Shown: positions 12,119 through 23,246, numbered from the stretch's first letter. The stretch is DNA of 64,000 bases from Dromiciops gliroides (GCF_019393635.1 NC_057864.1:469014617-469078616); one strand, 5' to 3'. Numbers and translations: made by a program. The notes: generated by a model not told the origin, from the letters alone.

Positions 12119-12282
12119 CGGCAGCTAGGTGGCGCAGTGGATAGAGTACCAACCCTGGAGTCAGGAGTACCTGAGTTCAAATCCAGCCTCAGACACTTAA
12201 CACTTACTAACTGTGTGACCCTGGGCAAGTCACTTAACCCCAATTGCCTCACTAAAAAAACAAACAAAAAAAAAAAGAGAGG
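12119..12282 (+). mobile_element. SINE (WSINE1-like)
   Basis: CCAATTGCCTCAC subtype, flanked by aagagaggat copies. Confidence 0.9.
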
Positions 12283-12289
12283 ATGTTAA

Positions 12290-12487
12290 GGTTTGCAAAG
12301 CACTTGAGACAGACATTATCTCATTCGATCCTCACAACAACACTGAAGTGGGCACTATTTTTATTTCCATTTTATAGATAAGGGAACTGCTTGCCCTAGG
12401 TCACACAGCTAGTAAGTGTCCAGGGCAGAATTCAGACTTGGGCCTGCCAGGCCCAGCATTCTATCCACTATGCCCTGTAGCTACCCC
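12290..12487 (-). mobile_element. MIR-type CORE-SINE, antisense
   Basis: Reads gcaaagcacttgag, cattatctcattcgatcctc, tcacacagctagtaagtg, then a head that matches neither young family. Confidence 0.6.
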
Positions 12488-12693
12488 ATTGCAGTTCTTT
12501 CAGATTTACAAAGATCTCATGGAACAAGAGGAGAAAAGTCCCTGAACAGAGGAGGTCCTTCTTAAAGTCAGGAGTCGAAGAATGAAGAGAAGACTATTGC
12601 AGAGGGGATGAAGGCCCAAGAGAAAAACTCCATCCTCATGACACTAGAGCCATAAAGGGGCTCGGTGGCTAGATAGCCAAATAGTGTCATTTT

Positions 12694-12848
12694 GGTTTGG
12701 TTTTGTTTTTTGGTGAGGCAATTGGGGTTAAGTGACTTGCCCAGGGTCACACAGCTAATAAGTGTCAAGTGTCTGAGGCCATATTTGAACTCAGATCCTC
12801 TTGAATCCAGGGCCGCTGTTCTATCCACTGTGCCACCTAGCTGCCCCT
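12694..12848 (-). mobile_element. SINE with 16-bp target duplication
   Basis: Exact repeat caaatagtgtcatttt at 12678-12693 and 12849-12864. Confidence 0.95.
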
Positions 12849-13014
12849 CAAATAGTGTCATTTTACAGATGAGGAAATCGAGACCAAAGAGGTTCAGTGA
12901 TTAGCTTGAGATGGCAAGGATAGTAATTATCAGAGGGAGGATTTGATCCAAGGGCCTCTGGCCCCACAGCCCTTTCTTTTCCCACTGCCTCCCTGCAAAA
13001 CCAGGAGGACCAGT

Positions 13015-14408
13015 CAATATAACTGAAATGACAGTACTGCTGAAATTAATTTACTTATTCAATGTCATGCCAATGAAACTACTAAAGATTACTTTATAGA
13101 ATTAGAAAAAGCGATTCAATTTATATGGAGGCCAAAAAAGGTCAAGAATCTCAAGAGAAATAATGAAAAGAAGTGGGAGCCTAAAGGGGACCCAGCAGGG
13201 CCTGATCTCAAACAATACAGGAAGCAGTCACTCTGACTTAGTACTGGTTCAAAAACAGAGAGATGTGGCCCTGAGACAGAGATTAGTACACAGCATACAG
13301 AGGCAAAGGCATCTAGTGACCTAATATTTAATAAACACAAACAACCCAGCTACTGGGATAAGGACTTACTACTTGATAAAAACTTCTGCGAAAAATGGAC
13401 AGGAGTATGGAAGAAACTGGATTTAGATCAACATCTTACACCTTGTACCAAGAGAAACACCAAATGAGTACGTGACCTAGATAGAAACGGTCACATCATA
13501 AATTAGAGAAACATGAAAAAAAAATTTCCTTTCTCATCCATGAATAGAAGACAAGGAATACAGAGGATCAGAGAAGATGAAATGGATAAATGTGGTTACA
13601 TAAAATCTAAAGGTTTTTGCACAAATAAATCCAATAAAGCTAAGATTAAAAGAGAAACAATTAGCTGGGAAAAAAATCTTTGCAGTACATTTCTCTGATA
13701 AAGGTCTCATTTCTAAGACTCTGGGAATGGATTCAATTTTATAAGAATTCAAACCATTATCCAATTGATAAAGGGTCTTAATGATATGAACAGACAGCTC
13801 TCAAGGGAATAAAGCTGTTATCTATAGACAGATGACAAAAATGCTCCAAATCGCTACTGAAGAAATGCAAATTACAGGAACTCTGAGATTCTGTCACACC
13901 CATGAGATGGCAAAGATGACAAAGAAAAGGAAAAGTGGGAAGTGGAGGGGCTGGGGAAACAGTCAGAGATACTGTGAATGGGCACAACCACTTCAGTGAG
14001 CAATAAGTAATTCTTTACAAAGCAATTACTAAGCAATGTATGTCCTTTGATCCAGCTAGGGGTCACTGCCAGCCCCCCACCCCCACCCCACAAGAGTTCA
14101 AAGAAATAGAAAAGGTACCATAGGTGCAACAATATTTATAGTAGCTCTTGTGGTAAAAAAAAAAGCCTTCCTGGAAATTAAAGGGGTTCCCATCAGTTAA
14201 GGAATGGCTGAATAAGTTGTAGCTTATTAACATAACAGAATGCTATTGTTCTGTAAGAAATGAGGAAAGAGATGATTTCAGAGAGATCTATGGAAGGGCA
14301 TATATGAACTGATGCAGAGTGAAGTGAGCAGATGCATGAGGACAATTTTTATACTATCATCAGTATTATAGAAATGTACAATTTTAAGACTCATAAATAG
14401 ATGAAGAA
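13015..14408 (+). mobile_element. L1 ORF2 C-terminal relic
   Basis: Follows the distal L1 ORF2 in order: tcaatgtcatgccaatgaaac, tatggaggccaaaaaaggtc, caacccagctactgggataa, gatcaacatcttacacc, then the 3' end (gaatgctattgttctgtaag, gatgcagagtgaagtgagca). Many stops and indels; no intact reading frame. Continues at 15332 after a SINE cluster. Confidence 0.75.
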
Positions 14409-14418
14409 AAATGAGCAG

Positions 14419-14515
14419 AGGGGCAGCTAGGTGGCACAGTGGATAGAGCACCTGCCCTGGATTCAGGAGGACCTGAGTTCAAATATGACCTCAGACACTT
14501 AACACTTACTAGCTG
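14419..14515 (+). mobile_element. Split SINE, 5' half
   Basis: Reads from ggggcagctagg to ttactagctgt, where other SINEs interrupt it; the 3' half is at 15270-15331. Flanking L1 sequence (aaaaatgagcag / aaaaagagcag) gives its target duplication. Confidence 0.8.
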
Positions 14516-14698
14516 TTGGGGCGGCTAGGTGGCGCAGTGGATAAAGCACCGGCCCTGGATTCAGGAGTTCCTGAGTTCAAATCCGGCCTCAGACACTTGA
14601 CACTTACTGGCTGTGTGGCCCTGGGCAAGTCACTTAGCCCTCATTGCCCTGAAAAAAAAAGAAAAAAGAAAGAAAAAAGAAAAAAGAAAGAAAAAAGT
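14516..14698 (+). mobile_element. SINE nested in the split SINE
   Basis: Full length, CTCATTGCCCTG subtype with a long A/G-rich tail (aaagaaaaaagaaag). Confidence 0.85.
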
Positions 14699-14713
14699 AG
14701 GGTTTGTTTTAAA

Positions 14714-14860
14714 GGGGGCAGCTAGGTGGTGCAGTGAATAAAGCACCGGCCCTGGATTCAGGAGTACATGAGTTCAAATTCGGCCTCAGACACTTGACTA
14801 GCTGTGTGACCCTGGGCAAGTCACTTAACCCTCATTGTCCCACAAAAAAAAAAGAAAGAA
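14714..14860 (+). mobile_element. SINE in nested cluster
   Basis: Has the variant ending ctcattgtcccac and lacks acacttga-cacttacta in part (cacttgactagctg). Confidence 0.8.
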
Positions 14861-14898
14861 ATATGTCATGTAAAGATAAAAGGTATAAATAATAATTT

Positions 14899-15052
14899 GG
14901 GGCAGCTAGGTGGTACAGTGGATACAACACCAGCCTTGGATTCAGAAGGACCTCAGTTCAAATCTAGCCTCAGACACTTGACACTTACTAGCTGTGTGAC
15001 CCTGGGCAAGTCACTTAACCCTCATTGTCCCACAAAAAAAAAAAAGAAAGAA
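14899..15052 (+). mobile_element. SINE in nested cluster, duplicated copy 1
   Basis: Shares rare variants gatacaacaccagccttgg and gacctcagttcaaatctagc with the copy at 15091, and ends ctcattgtcccac. Confidence 0.85.
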
Positions 15053-15090
15053 ATATGTGATGTAAAGACAAAAGGTATAAATAATAATTT

Positions 15091-15215
15091 GGGGCAGCTA
15101 GGTGGCGCAGTGGATACAACACCAGCCTTGGATTCAGAAGAACCTCAGTTCAAATCTAGCCTCAGACACTTACTAGCTGTGTGACCCTGGGCAAGTCACT
15201 TAACTCTTGTTGTCA
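15091..15215 (+). mobile_element. SINE in nested cluster, duplicated copy 2
   Basis: Same private variants as the copy at 14899; its end diverges to actcttgttgtcataaataa. Confidence 0.85.
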
Positions 15216-15269
15216 TAAATAAATAAAAACTAACTAACTAAATGAATGAAGGAATGAATAAAAAACACT

Positions 15270-15331
15270 AGCTGTGTGACCCTGGTCAAGTCACTTAACT
15301 CCAATTGCCTCACCAAAAAAAAAAAAAAAGA
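15270..15331 (+). mobile_element. Split SINE, 3' half
   Basis: Resumes at cactagctgtgtgaccctgg and ends ccaattgcctcacc plus A tail, completing the copy begun at 14419. Confidence 0.8.
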
Positions 15332-15990
15332 GCAGAACCAGGAGAACAATGGACACACTTTTGAAAGCTGTAAGAACTCTGACCAACAGAAGGACTATCC
15401 ATGATTCTGGCAGACTAAGGACAAATCTACCTCCTCACCAGAGAGGTGATGGATTCAGAGTACACAATTTTATATTTATGTATGTATATATACACACAAA
15501 TACACAGCATGAGATGTGTGTATATGATCATTATAGATGTTATATAATATGTGTGTTTGCCCTATATATAGTCTGTACTCTACATAACACACATATACAT
15601 ACAGATACACACATATGTGAATAGATTTATTCTAAATAGATTTTAATATATTAATCATTGATTAATACAGTAATATATTGACATTATAGGTAATATATAA
15701 TATAATTAATGCTATAATCCAGTAATTATGTTAATATAATATAGTAAATAATATCTAATATTAATATAATTAATTATATGTTCTGTTAACATATTAATTA
15801 ACATATTTAATAAATATGTTTTAAAAATAGATTTATTTCATGGGGGGGCATATCACCAATGAGGAAATTGATTTGTCCTGACTATGCATATTTGTTGCAA
15901 GGAATTTGCTTTTCATTTATCAGTGGGTTGGGAGGTTGGTGGAAGAATATCTATTTTTGTTAATTTTTCTAAAAGTGATAAAAAATAAAT
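15332..15990 (+). mobile_element. L1 3' end, continued, with AT-rich expansion
   Basis: Resumes at agcagaaccaggagaacaat, the L1 sequence expected after 14408. 15460-15640 is a TATG/CACA microsatellite and 15640-15830 is extremely AT-rich. An L1-type 3' UTR signature (cctgactatgcatatttgtt) follows at ~15877. Confidence 0.6.
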
Positions 15991-16655
15991 AGGTGGGAGG
16001 GCGATACAGACATGGAACATTGCACGCATTTTCTGCTGAGGTCTCTCACTGTATTGTTAGTTTTACTTTGTTACAAGAGATGTGTCATGGAGTGTAAATA
16101 TTCATAACTTTGATAAAACTTTTTTTAAAAAAGAGAAACGATGGGGGACCAGACTCCAAGGTGTCTTGGGCACACGAGGGGAGTCCCCATTGTGGAAATG
16201 AGGCTGCTTCCTTCCCTGCTCCCTCCCCATGCCACCCCATGCCACCCCAGCCCAGCGCAGCCCAGCCCAGCCTCTGCATTCTTGTTCCTGATTCAGCTTC
16301 TTCCCCTCCCCCCTTCTCCCCTGCCTTCTCTGACTCATCTCTGCAAACCCACAAAGTGCCCAACCCTTTTCTAATGGAAAGCATCTTGGCTCTGCCAGGG
16401 CCCTCCACAGTTGTAGCTTATTCTTTCTATATGACGTTCTTTGCAAACTGACCTCGTGCTCTTTCAATAATTTATTTTCTTTACTTTTTAAGTCCGCCCT
16501 TCATTTCAACCCAGACCGTCCCTCTCCACTCACACCCTCCATATATTCTGCAGGTGGCACTGGGTATTAGCCTCTTTTTTTGTTGTTGTTTTTGTTTGTT
16601 TTAGTTTTGTTTTTGTGCCTCTTCTACAAGTGCAGAAGACATCAAGGTGGCCCAG
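15991..16655. other. No gene; short GC-rich repeat
   Basis: 16220-16280 contains imperfect ccatgccacccc and cagcccagcc repeats. Overlapping short ORFs on both strands reflect GC-rich low complexity and have no domains. Confidence 0.4.
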
Positions 16656-16669
16656 AACACAAAGTTGGG

Positions 16670-16855
16670 ATGGGGCTTGGAAAGCCTCAGCCTCATACTA
16701 GCTGGGTGACCCCTGAGCAAGTCACGTATCCTCTCTGGACCTCAGTTTCCTCATCTAAAAAATGGGGGTAATAATAACACCTACTTCCCAGGGCTATTAT
16801 AAGGATCAGATGAGATAACATATGGATTGTAAAGAACTCTGACAACCATATAAAC
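16670..16855 (+). mobile_element. MIR
   Basis: tactagctgggtgacccctg, ctcagtttcctcatctaaaa, atgggggtaataataacacc, ggatcagatgagataac. Confidence 0.75.
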
Positions 16856-17021
16856 GTTAGAAGCATAGAATGTTAATACCAGATGGGCATTTAGAGATCA
16901 TCGTTTCACAGAGGAAGAAACTGAGGCCCACAGAGTTGTGATGAGCTGCCCAAAGATACACAATAAGCTGGGGCAAAGCTTGGGCTGTGACCTGGATCTG
17001 CTGCTTTACCGTCATTTTTGT

Positions 17022-17252
17022 GGAGTAGTTCTTCAGTCGTGTCTGACTCTTCATGAGCCTATTTGGGATCTTCTTGGCAGAGATACTGGAGTGGTTTGCC
17101 ATTTCCTTCTCCAGCTTGTTTTATAGATGAGGACATTGAGGCAAACAGGGTAAAGTGACTTGCTCAGGGTCATATAGCTAGGAAGCGTCTGAGGTCAGAT
17201 TTGAACTCAGGTCTTCATGACTCCAGGTCCAGTGCTCTATCCACTGCACCAC
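17022..17252 (-). mobile_element. Long SINE (MAR1-like), antisense
   Basis: gtgtctgactcttcatgag, ttcttggcagagatactgg, gtttgccatttccttctcc, then the tRNA-like head. Confidence 0.75.
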
Positions 17253-17254
17253 TG

Positions 17255-17457
17255 TCATAAGATCATAGATTTAGATCTGGAAGGGACATTAGAGGCCATC
17301 AAGTCCAGCTTCTTCACTTTACAGATAAGGAAATTGAGACACCAAGGGTAAGTGACTTGCCATAGGTGGCACAGCTAGTAAATGTATGAGGTAGGATTTG
17401 AAACCAGATCTTCCTGGCTCCAAGTCCAAGACCCTAGTCACTACTGCCATACCTCCT
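17255..17457. repeat. Old interspersed repeat
   Basis: agatctggaagggacattag, catcaagtccag, tttacagataaggaaattga, ctagtcactactgcc. Confidence 0.5.
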
Positions 17458-17553
17458 TGTCCAATTCTCTTTACACTAAAGGATAAAGAAAGGGAGAAGG
17501 TGGGATGGAAAGCTTCCCTTTAGTGTTTCCATCTTGAAAGTAAATCCATCCTG

Positions 17554-17715
17554 GGGCAGCTAGGTGGCCCGGTGGATAGAGCACCAGCCCTGGAGTCAGG
17601 AGGACCTGAGTTCAAATCCGGCCTCAGACACTTAACACTTACTAGCTGTGTGACCCTGGGCAAGTCACTTAACCCCAATTGCCTCACTAAAAGAAAAAAG
17701 AAAAGAAAAAAAAAA
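17554..17715 (+). mobile_element. SINE
   Basis: CCAATTGCCTCAC subtype with target duplication gaaagtaaatccatcctg / gaaagtaaatctgtcctg (two mismatches). Confidence 0.92.
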
Positions 17716-17999
17716 GAAAGTAAATCTGTCCTGTTCTTCCCTTCCCCCAAGGTGACCTCATTTCTCTCCCCACTCAGTGGAACAGTGTGGATTCACCACC
17801 CCCCTTTATCCCACGTACCAGTCAGGATGCCCAAGGCATTCCCCCATCCCAGTCCTTCTCAGGGTCATCAGAATAGCTCAGTCTCCATAGGAATGCAAGT
17901 TACAGGAGGAGGGAGAGAATACTGATAGAAGTAGCAACTAGGAGAAAAGGAGGGGAGGAAGGGATGTGAGATGCACGATTATCTTTTTGGGTTGATTCC

Positions 18000-18610
18000 A
18001 TACACATCCCTCCCCTTTCTGCCCTCTGTTGGTTACTTATTGTTCCCTGCCTGCCTTCGTCCCCTCTGCCTGTGCAGTCCCTAGCTTCCCTCCATACCCA
18101 GCTCCAAGGCCATCTCCTACAAGAAGTCCCCCCTAGTTTCCTGAGGTGTTAGAATGTTTATTTATCTCTGGCTTTTTATCCTTGTATCCCCAGTGTCTAG
18201 AACAGTGCCTGGGAAATTGTTGTTGTCAGTCATGTCTGACTCTTTGTAAGTCTGGACCATAGCATGCCAATACCGTCTCTGGATTTTTCTTGGCAAGATA
18301 ACTGGAGTGGCTTGCCAATTCCTTCTCTAGTTTGTTTTACAGATGAGGAAACTGAGGCATATAGAGATTAAGTGACTTGCCCAGAGTCACACAGCTAGTA
18401 AGTGGCTGAGGCTGGATGTGAACTCAGGTCTTCCTGACTCCACGCCTGTGCACTGAGCCACCTAACTACAACCTCTGGGATGCTCAATGAATGCTGGTTG
18501 AATTGACTGAATTGATGGTTGTTTGGTATGAGCTCCTTGGAGTCAGGGACCATTTAAGTGTTTGTCTTTGTATCTGTAGTGCCTGGTACATGGTAGACAC
18601 TTGATAAATG
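18000..18610 (+). mobile_element. L2 3' end split by a long SINE
   Basis: 18000-18210 holds ccatctcctacaagaagtcc and ttgtatccccagtgtctaga; 18480-18610 holds the end (gctcaatgaatgctggttga; cttgataaatgtttgtt). Confidence 0.65.
18216..18475 (-). mobile_element. Long SINE (MAR1-like), antisense
   Basis: Full length: gttgtcagtcatgtctgact ... ggcaagataactggagtgg ... gagccacctaact. Confidence 0.75.
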
Positions 18611-18611
18611 T

Positions 18612-19022
18612 TTGTTAGATGGAATGGAAGGAGATGGAAAGAAGGAGGGGAGGAGGGAAGAATGGAAAGAAGGGAGGGAAGAAGGAAGGAAGGAAAAAGG
18701 AAGGCAGAAGGAAGGAAGGAAAGAAAAGAGGTAGTATGAAAGAAACTAAAAAGGAAGGAAGGAAAAAAAAGGAAAGAAAAAAGAAAGGGAAGAAATGATA
18801 GGAAGGAAAGAAGGAGAGAAGGAAGGAAAGAAGAAAGGCAGAAGGAAGAAAGAGGAAGAAGGAAAGAAGAGAGATAGTATGAAAGAAAGAAAAAAAAAGA
18901 AGCAAGGAAGGAAAAGGAGGGAAAAAAGGAAGGAAGGAAAAAAGGAAGGAAAGAAGGGGAAAGGAAGGAGGAAAGAAGAAAAGGAGGGAAAGGAACAGGA
19001 GGAATAGAGAAAGGAGGGGAAG
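18612..19022 (+). repeat. Purine-only GGAA/GAAA tract
   Basis: About 410 bp almost without pyrimidines on the + strand (GGAAGGAAAGAAGGAGGG variants). Long predicted Lys/Glu/Arg or Phe/Ser/Leu ORFs here are artefacts of composition. Confidence 0.95.
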
Positions 19023-19559
19023 ACAGACTAAGAACATTTTTCCAATCCTTAATTATGTCTTCTGCTTTGTGTTTCTTTCCCTAAGCTCCGTTCACTCCAC
19101 GATGACCCAGAGAAACGGCTGTATCCAGCCTCTGTCTCTACCTCCTAAGTTTGAGAGGCCCGGAATCCCTGAGTTGTGTGCTGGTTGCCCAGTGGGAGAT
19201 GATCCTTACTCTGGTGCCCTTCTGTGAGGCGGCAGCCACCAGAAGGATGGGCGGTGCCCAGACTGCCCAGAACACCTGATCCTTGCTTGAGTGGCTGCTC
19301 GGTGCAGACTGAGATGACTGTGAAATCTGTTCCCCAATCCCACAAGTCTCCCTAGAGTCCCTGCTACCTCCTGGGAGCCTGTAACAGGAACGATGGGTTA
19401 TTATTCCATGTTTTCAGTGTTTGTTAATGTGTATTTATTATTCTTTGGTATTTTAAGCAAGGCTTTTGTGGTGAAGTAAATAGTTGCCACATACCTGACA
19501 TCTCCTGATTTTCATGGGGAACGCCTTTCTAGAAGTGGGGCCTATTAATCTCTTTTAAA
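19023..19559. other. No feature seen
   Basis: Unique sequence, moderately GC-rich at 19090-19380; no domain-bearing ORF. Confidence 0.4.
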
Positions 19560-19570
19560 TCAGACCCCTA

Positions 19571-19721
19571 GGGGCAGCTAGGTGGCAGTGGATAAAGCAC
19601 CGGCCCTGGATTCAGGAGGACCTGAGTTCAAATCCGGCCTCACTCAGACACTTGACACTTACTTAGCTGTATGACCCTGGGCAAGTCACTTAATCCCCAT
19701 TGCCCTGAAAAAAAAAAAAAA

Positions 19722-19757
<36 letters not shown>

Positions 19758-19784
19758 AAAGGAAAGAAAAGAAATTACCATTAA
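19571..19784 (+). mobile_element. SINE with (GAAA)n-expanded tail
   Basis: Target duplication tcagaccccta at 19560-19570 and 19785-19795; 5-bp insertion (actca) in the body; tail expanded into a GAAA microsatellite at 19722-19772. Confidence 0.93.
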
Positions 19785-20099
19785 GTCAGACCCCTATACA
19801 TTGGTGTAGTGGGCCCAGCACTGGACATGTAGTCAGGGAGGTCTGAGTTGAAATCCTGTCTTAGATAGTTGCTAGTGGTGTCACACCGTGACTCATCTGG
19901 GAAATGAGTGGTCTTTAAGGTCCCTTTAAGGTCTAAATTGATGACCCTGGGACCCCAAGGATTACAGGTTGGGGGCAGAAAGTATAAGGGAGGAACCAAG
20001 CCTGACCCCGTCTTCTAGAGGGTAGACTCTCTCAACGCTGACCCTGGCTCCTCGTGGGAAGGAGGGGCCCTCTCTGAGTCACAGAGCGAAGCTTCAAAA

Positions 20100-20920
20100 A
20101 TCCTCAAGGCTCTATGCTCTCCTCAGGCTGTCATCCTCTATCCATCCTCCATTGCAGAAACATCCTAGGAAAGGCTGTCTACACTTGCAGATTAACTTCC
20201 TCTTCTCTTACTCCTCAGTCCTTTCAGTCTGACTCCTGCTCTCAACACTCGCGCAAAACTCATTCCCTCTGTATTTACCAGTGATCTTTTAGTTGCCATG
20301 TCCAGTGGCCTTTTCTGAATCTTCAGCCTTCTTGACCTCTCTGCTGCATTTGAATTTGCTGACCATCTTCTCTTCCTGGATAATTCCCTCTCTCTGTCTC
20401 TGTCTCCCCCCCACCCTCGTCTCTGTCTCCTCTCTTTCTTTCTCTTGGCTTTCCCTCTTTTTTCTTTCTCCTGTCTCTGTCTTCCTCTCTCTCCCTTCTC
20501 TCTCCTTTCTCTCCCCTTCTCTATTTCTTTCTCTCTCTCCTCTATTTCTTTCTTTCTTTTTTTTTGGTGAGGCAATTGGGGTTAAGTGACTCGCCCAGGG
20601 TCACACAGCCAGTAAGTGTCAAATGTCTGAGGTCGGATTTGAACTCACGTCCTCCTGAATCCAGGGCCAGTGCTCTATCCATGACACCACCTAGCTGCTT
20701 CTCCTCTATTTCTTTCATTTCTCTTTCTCTTCTCTCTCTTTTTCTGTTCTCTCTCTCTCTCTCCCTCCTCATTAGCTCTCATAAGTTTTGTTATTAATCA
20801 TGGATATAGCTATACATTCCTAGTCTCTCTCCTGAACTCCCTACAGCATTGCATCACCCACTGCCTCTTACAACTAGATATCCCATACACATCTAAAATT
20901 TAGCCTGTCTAGAACACAGT
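20100..20920 (+). mobile_element. L2 reverse-transcriptase region relic
   Basis: cttgacctctctgctgcatt...gctgaccatcttctc translates to the L2 motif LDLSAAF..ADH; 20815-20920 matches the later cctgaactccctacag ... agatatcccatacacatct part. Interrupted by a CT microsatellite (20390-20545, 20700-20770) and a SINE. Confidence 0.65.
20558..20699 (-). mobile_element. SINE within CT repeat
   Basis: Target duplication ctcctctatttctttc on both sides, itself part of the CT-rich tract. Confidence 0.9.
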
Positions 20921-20929
20921 CTATTATCT

Positions 20930-21155
20930 ATAAGCAGCCAGGTGGCTCAATGGTTAGGGGGCTGGGTCTGAAGCCAGGGAGCCCTGAATTAAAATCCTAC
21001 CTCGAACATTTGCTAGTTGTATGACCCTGGGCAAGTCATTTAACCTTTGCCTCAGTTTCCTCCTCTGTAAATTGTGAATAATATTAGTACCCACCTCCCA
21101 GAGTTGTGGGGATCAAATGAGATATTTGTAAAGTGCTTTGCAAACTTTAAAGCCC
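20930..21155 (+). mobile_element. MIR-related SINE
   Basis: agcagccaggtggctcaatg head, tatgaccctgggcaagtcat, cctcagtttcctcctctgta, gtaaagtgctttgcaaac end. Confidence 0.65.
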
Positions 21156-21164
21156 TGGTTCTGC

Positions 21165-21648
21165 CCACTTCCCTCTGTATCAGTTCATCCAAGTCTTTCC
21201 AGGTTTCTTTGAAATCAACTTCATCATTTCTTATAGCACAATACAGCTCTATCATGTTTACATACCCTAATTTATTAATCCACCCCCCAAGTGGTGGGTA
21301 TCCCCTCAGTTTCCAGTTTTTTTGCCACCAAATAAAGAGCTGATATAAGTATTTTTTTACATATGGGTCTCTTTCTTTTTTTTCTTTCCTTCCTTCTTTC
21401 TTTTTTCTTTCTTTTCTACTCCTTCCTTCCTTCCTTCCTTCCTTCCTTCCTTCCTTCCTTCCTTCCTTCCTTCCTTCCTTCCTTCCTTCCTTCCTTCTTT
21501 CTTTCTTTTATTTCTCTTTAGGATATAGGCATAATAGTGGTATTTCTGGATCAAAGAGTATTCACAATTTAATAACTTTGGGGCCAAATTTCCAAATTGA
21601 TTTCCAAATGGCTAGACCAGTTTATGACTACTTTCTTCAGTGATCTTT
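21165..21648 (-). mobile_element. L1 end, antisense, with (TTCC)n
   Basis: ctgtatcagttcatccaagtc, ttcttatagcacaataca, ggtgggtatcccctcag, and gctagaccagtttatgac are complement of the L1 ORF2 end. 21366-21510 is a TTCC/TTTC microsatellite inside it. Confidence 0.7.
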
Positions 21649-21660
21649 GAAAAATCATGG

Positions 21661-22272
21661 GGGCAGAATACAATGGAATACTATTGTGCTGTAAGAAATG
21701 ATGAGCAGGAGGAGTTCAGAGAAACCTGGAGGGTCTTGCGTGAGCTGATGATGAGTGAGATGAGCAGAACCAGAAGAACATTGTACACAGTATCATCAAC
21801 ATTGAGTGTTGACCTACTGTGATGGACTATATTCTTCTCACCAATGCAATGGTACAGAAGAGTTCCAGGAGACTCATGATGGAAGAGGATCTCCAAATCC
21901 AAGAAAAAAAAAAAAAGAACTGTGGAGTATAGATGCTGATTGAACCATACTATTTCTTTTGTTTTGGGTGCTGTTGGTTTTTTTTTTTCTATTTTGAGGT
22001 TTTGCATTACTGCTCTGATTTTTTCTCTTATAACAGGATTAATGCAGAAATAGGATTAATGTTATTATGGATATATATATGTGTGTGTATATATATGTAT
22101 ATGTATATGTATATGTGTGTATATCAGATTACCTGCTGTCTAGGGGAGGGGGGGAGGGAGGGGAGGGAGAAAAATCTGAAATTGTAAAGCTTGTATAAAC
22201 AAAAGTTGAGAACTATCTTTACATGTAATGGAAAAAATAAAATACCTTATATGTAAAAAAAAAAAAAAGAAA
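21661..22272 (+). mobile_element. 5'-truncated L1 with poly(A)
   Basis: Begins in the ORF2 end (aatggaatactattgtgctg), runs through 3' UTR and ends in AAAATAAAA plus a 14-A tail. The target duplication gaaaaatcatgg lies at 21649-21660 and 22274-22285. Confidence 0.85.
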
Positions 22273-22285
22273 AGAAAAATCATGG

Positions 22286-22418
22286 GGGCAGCTAGGTGGC
22301 ACAGTGGATAAAGCACTGGCCCTGGATTCAGGAGGACCTGAGTTCAAGTCTGACCTTTGACACTTACTAGCTGTGTGACCCCAGGCAAGCCACTTAACCC
22401 CCATTGCCCTGCAAAAAA

Positions 22419-22473
<55 letters not shown>

Positions 22474-22505
22474 GACGGGAGAAAGAAAGGAAGGAAGAAA
22501 AAAGA
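22286..22505 (+). mobile_element. SINE inserted at the L1 3' target site
   Basis: Target duplication agaaaaatcatgg at 22273-22285 and 22506-22518, the same site used by the L1 at 21661. Tail expanded as GAAA. Confidence 0.93.
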
Positions 22506-22518
22506 AGAAAAATCATGG

Positions 22519-23087
22519 AGAATATGAGAAGTGACCCAGAATGGACATGAAGCAAATATCCTATTTTTCAGAAAAGGAAAGATAAAGCTTTCAAACTATT
22601 ATAGTCTGGTGAAGTTGATATCTCTCCTTCTTTTCTTTTTTTCTTTCTGTCTTTTGACATATCTTCTTGGCAAAATGAGGTGGTGGTGTGTTTTTCAGGA
22701 ATAGAAAGCAGACTCTAGTCAAGAAGGCCTGTGTTCAAATCCCATCTCTGATGAATATTGGTTACGCAATCCTAGACAAGTCATTTGAACATTACGAGGT
22801 GCCTAATGAGTGCTGACCTGCCTTAGTTTAGTAGATGGTGATTTCCTTACAGAAGTTCCCTTCAACACTGGATTCACTGGTCTGGACCAAAATAACATTT
22901 TAAGGGATCATTTCTGAGTATTTGGAAAGGGAAGTGGTGATGGTGAAGAACCAGAATGACTTCATCAGGAGCAAGTCAGGATATAACTTCATTTCCCTTT
23001 TCGGGCAGCATTAATAGACTGATATTGATTTGGTCTATGTAGACTTCAGTAAAGCATTTGCCAAAGATTCTTGTGTCATCGTACTCT
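22519..23087. other. No gene seen
   Basis: Possible decayed MIR near 22720-22800 (gtgttcaaatcccatctctg); the remainder is unique. Confidence 0.35.
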
Positions 23088-23246
23088 TTTTTTGTTTGTT
23101 TTTAATTTTTTGTGGGGCAATGAGGGTTAAGTGACTTGCCCAAGGTCACCCAGCTAGTAAGTGTCAAGTGTCTGAGACTGGATTTGAACTCAGGTCCTCC
23201 TGAATCCAAGGCCAGTGCTTCATCCACTGCGCCACCTAGCTGCCCC
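23088..23246 (-). mobile_element. SINE, antisense
   Basis: CTCATTGCCCC(A) subtype; flanks tgtcatcgtactct / tgtcatcacactct. Confidence 0.9.

Larger units (their letters stand above)
14860..15215 (+). repeat. 192-bp tandem duplication of a SINE plus flank
   Basis: Heads are 192 bp apart (14899, 15091) and are preceded by the same non-SINE flank (gaaagaaatatgt..atgtaaaga..aaaggtataaataataattt). Duplicated flanks show segmental duplication, not two separate insertions. Confidence 0.8.

Noticed and set aside
13015-16000. Functional L1
   Set aside because: The ORF2 end has many stops and is split by SINEs.
16085-16467. Overlapping ORFs on both strands
   Set aside because: GC-rich short repeats explain the open frames.
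18615-19037. 140-codon minus ORF rich in Phe, Ser, Leu
   Set aside because: Pure product of the purine tract.
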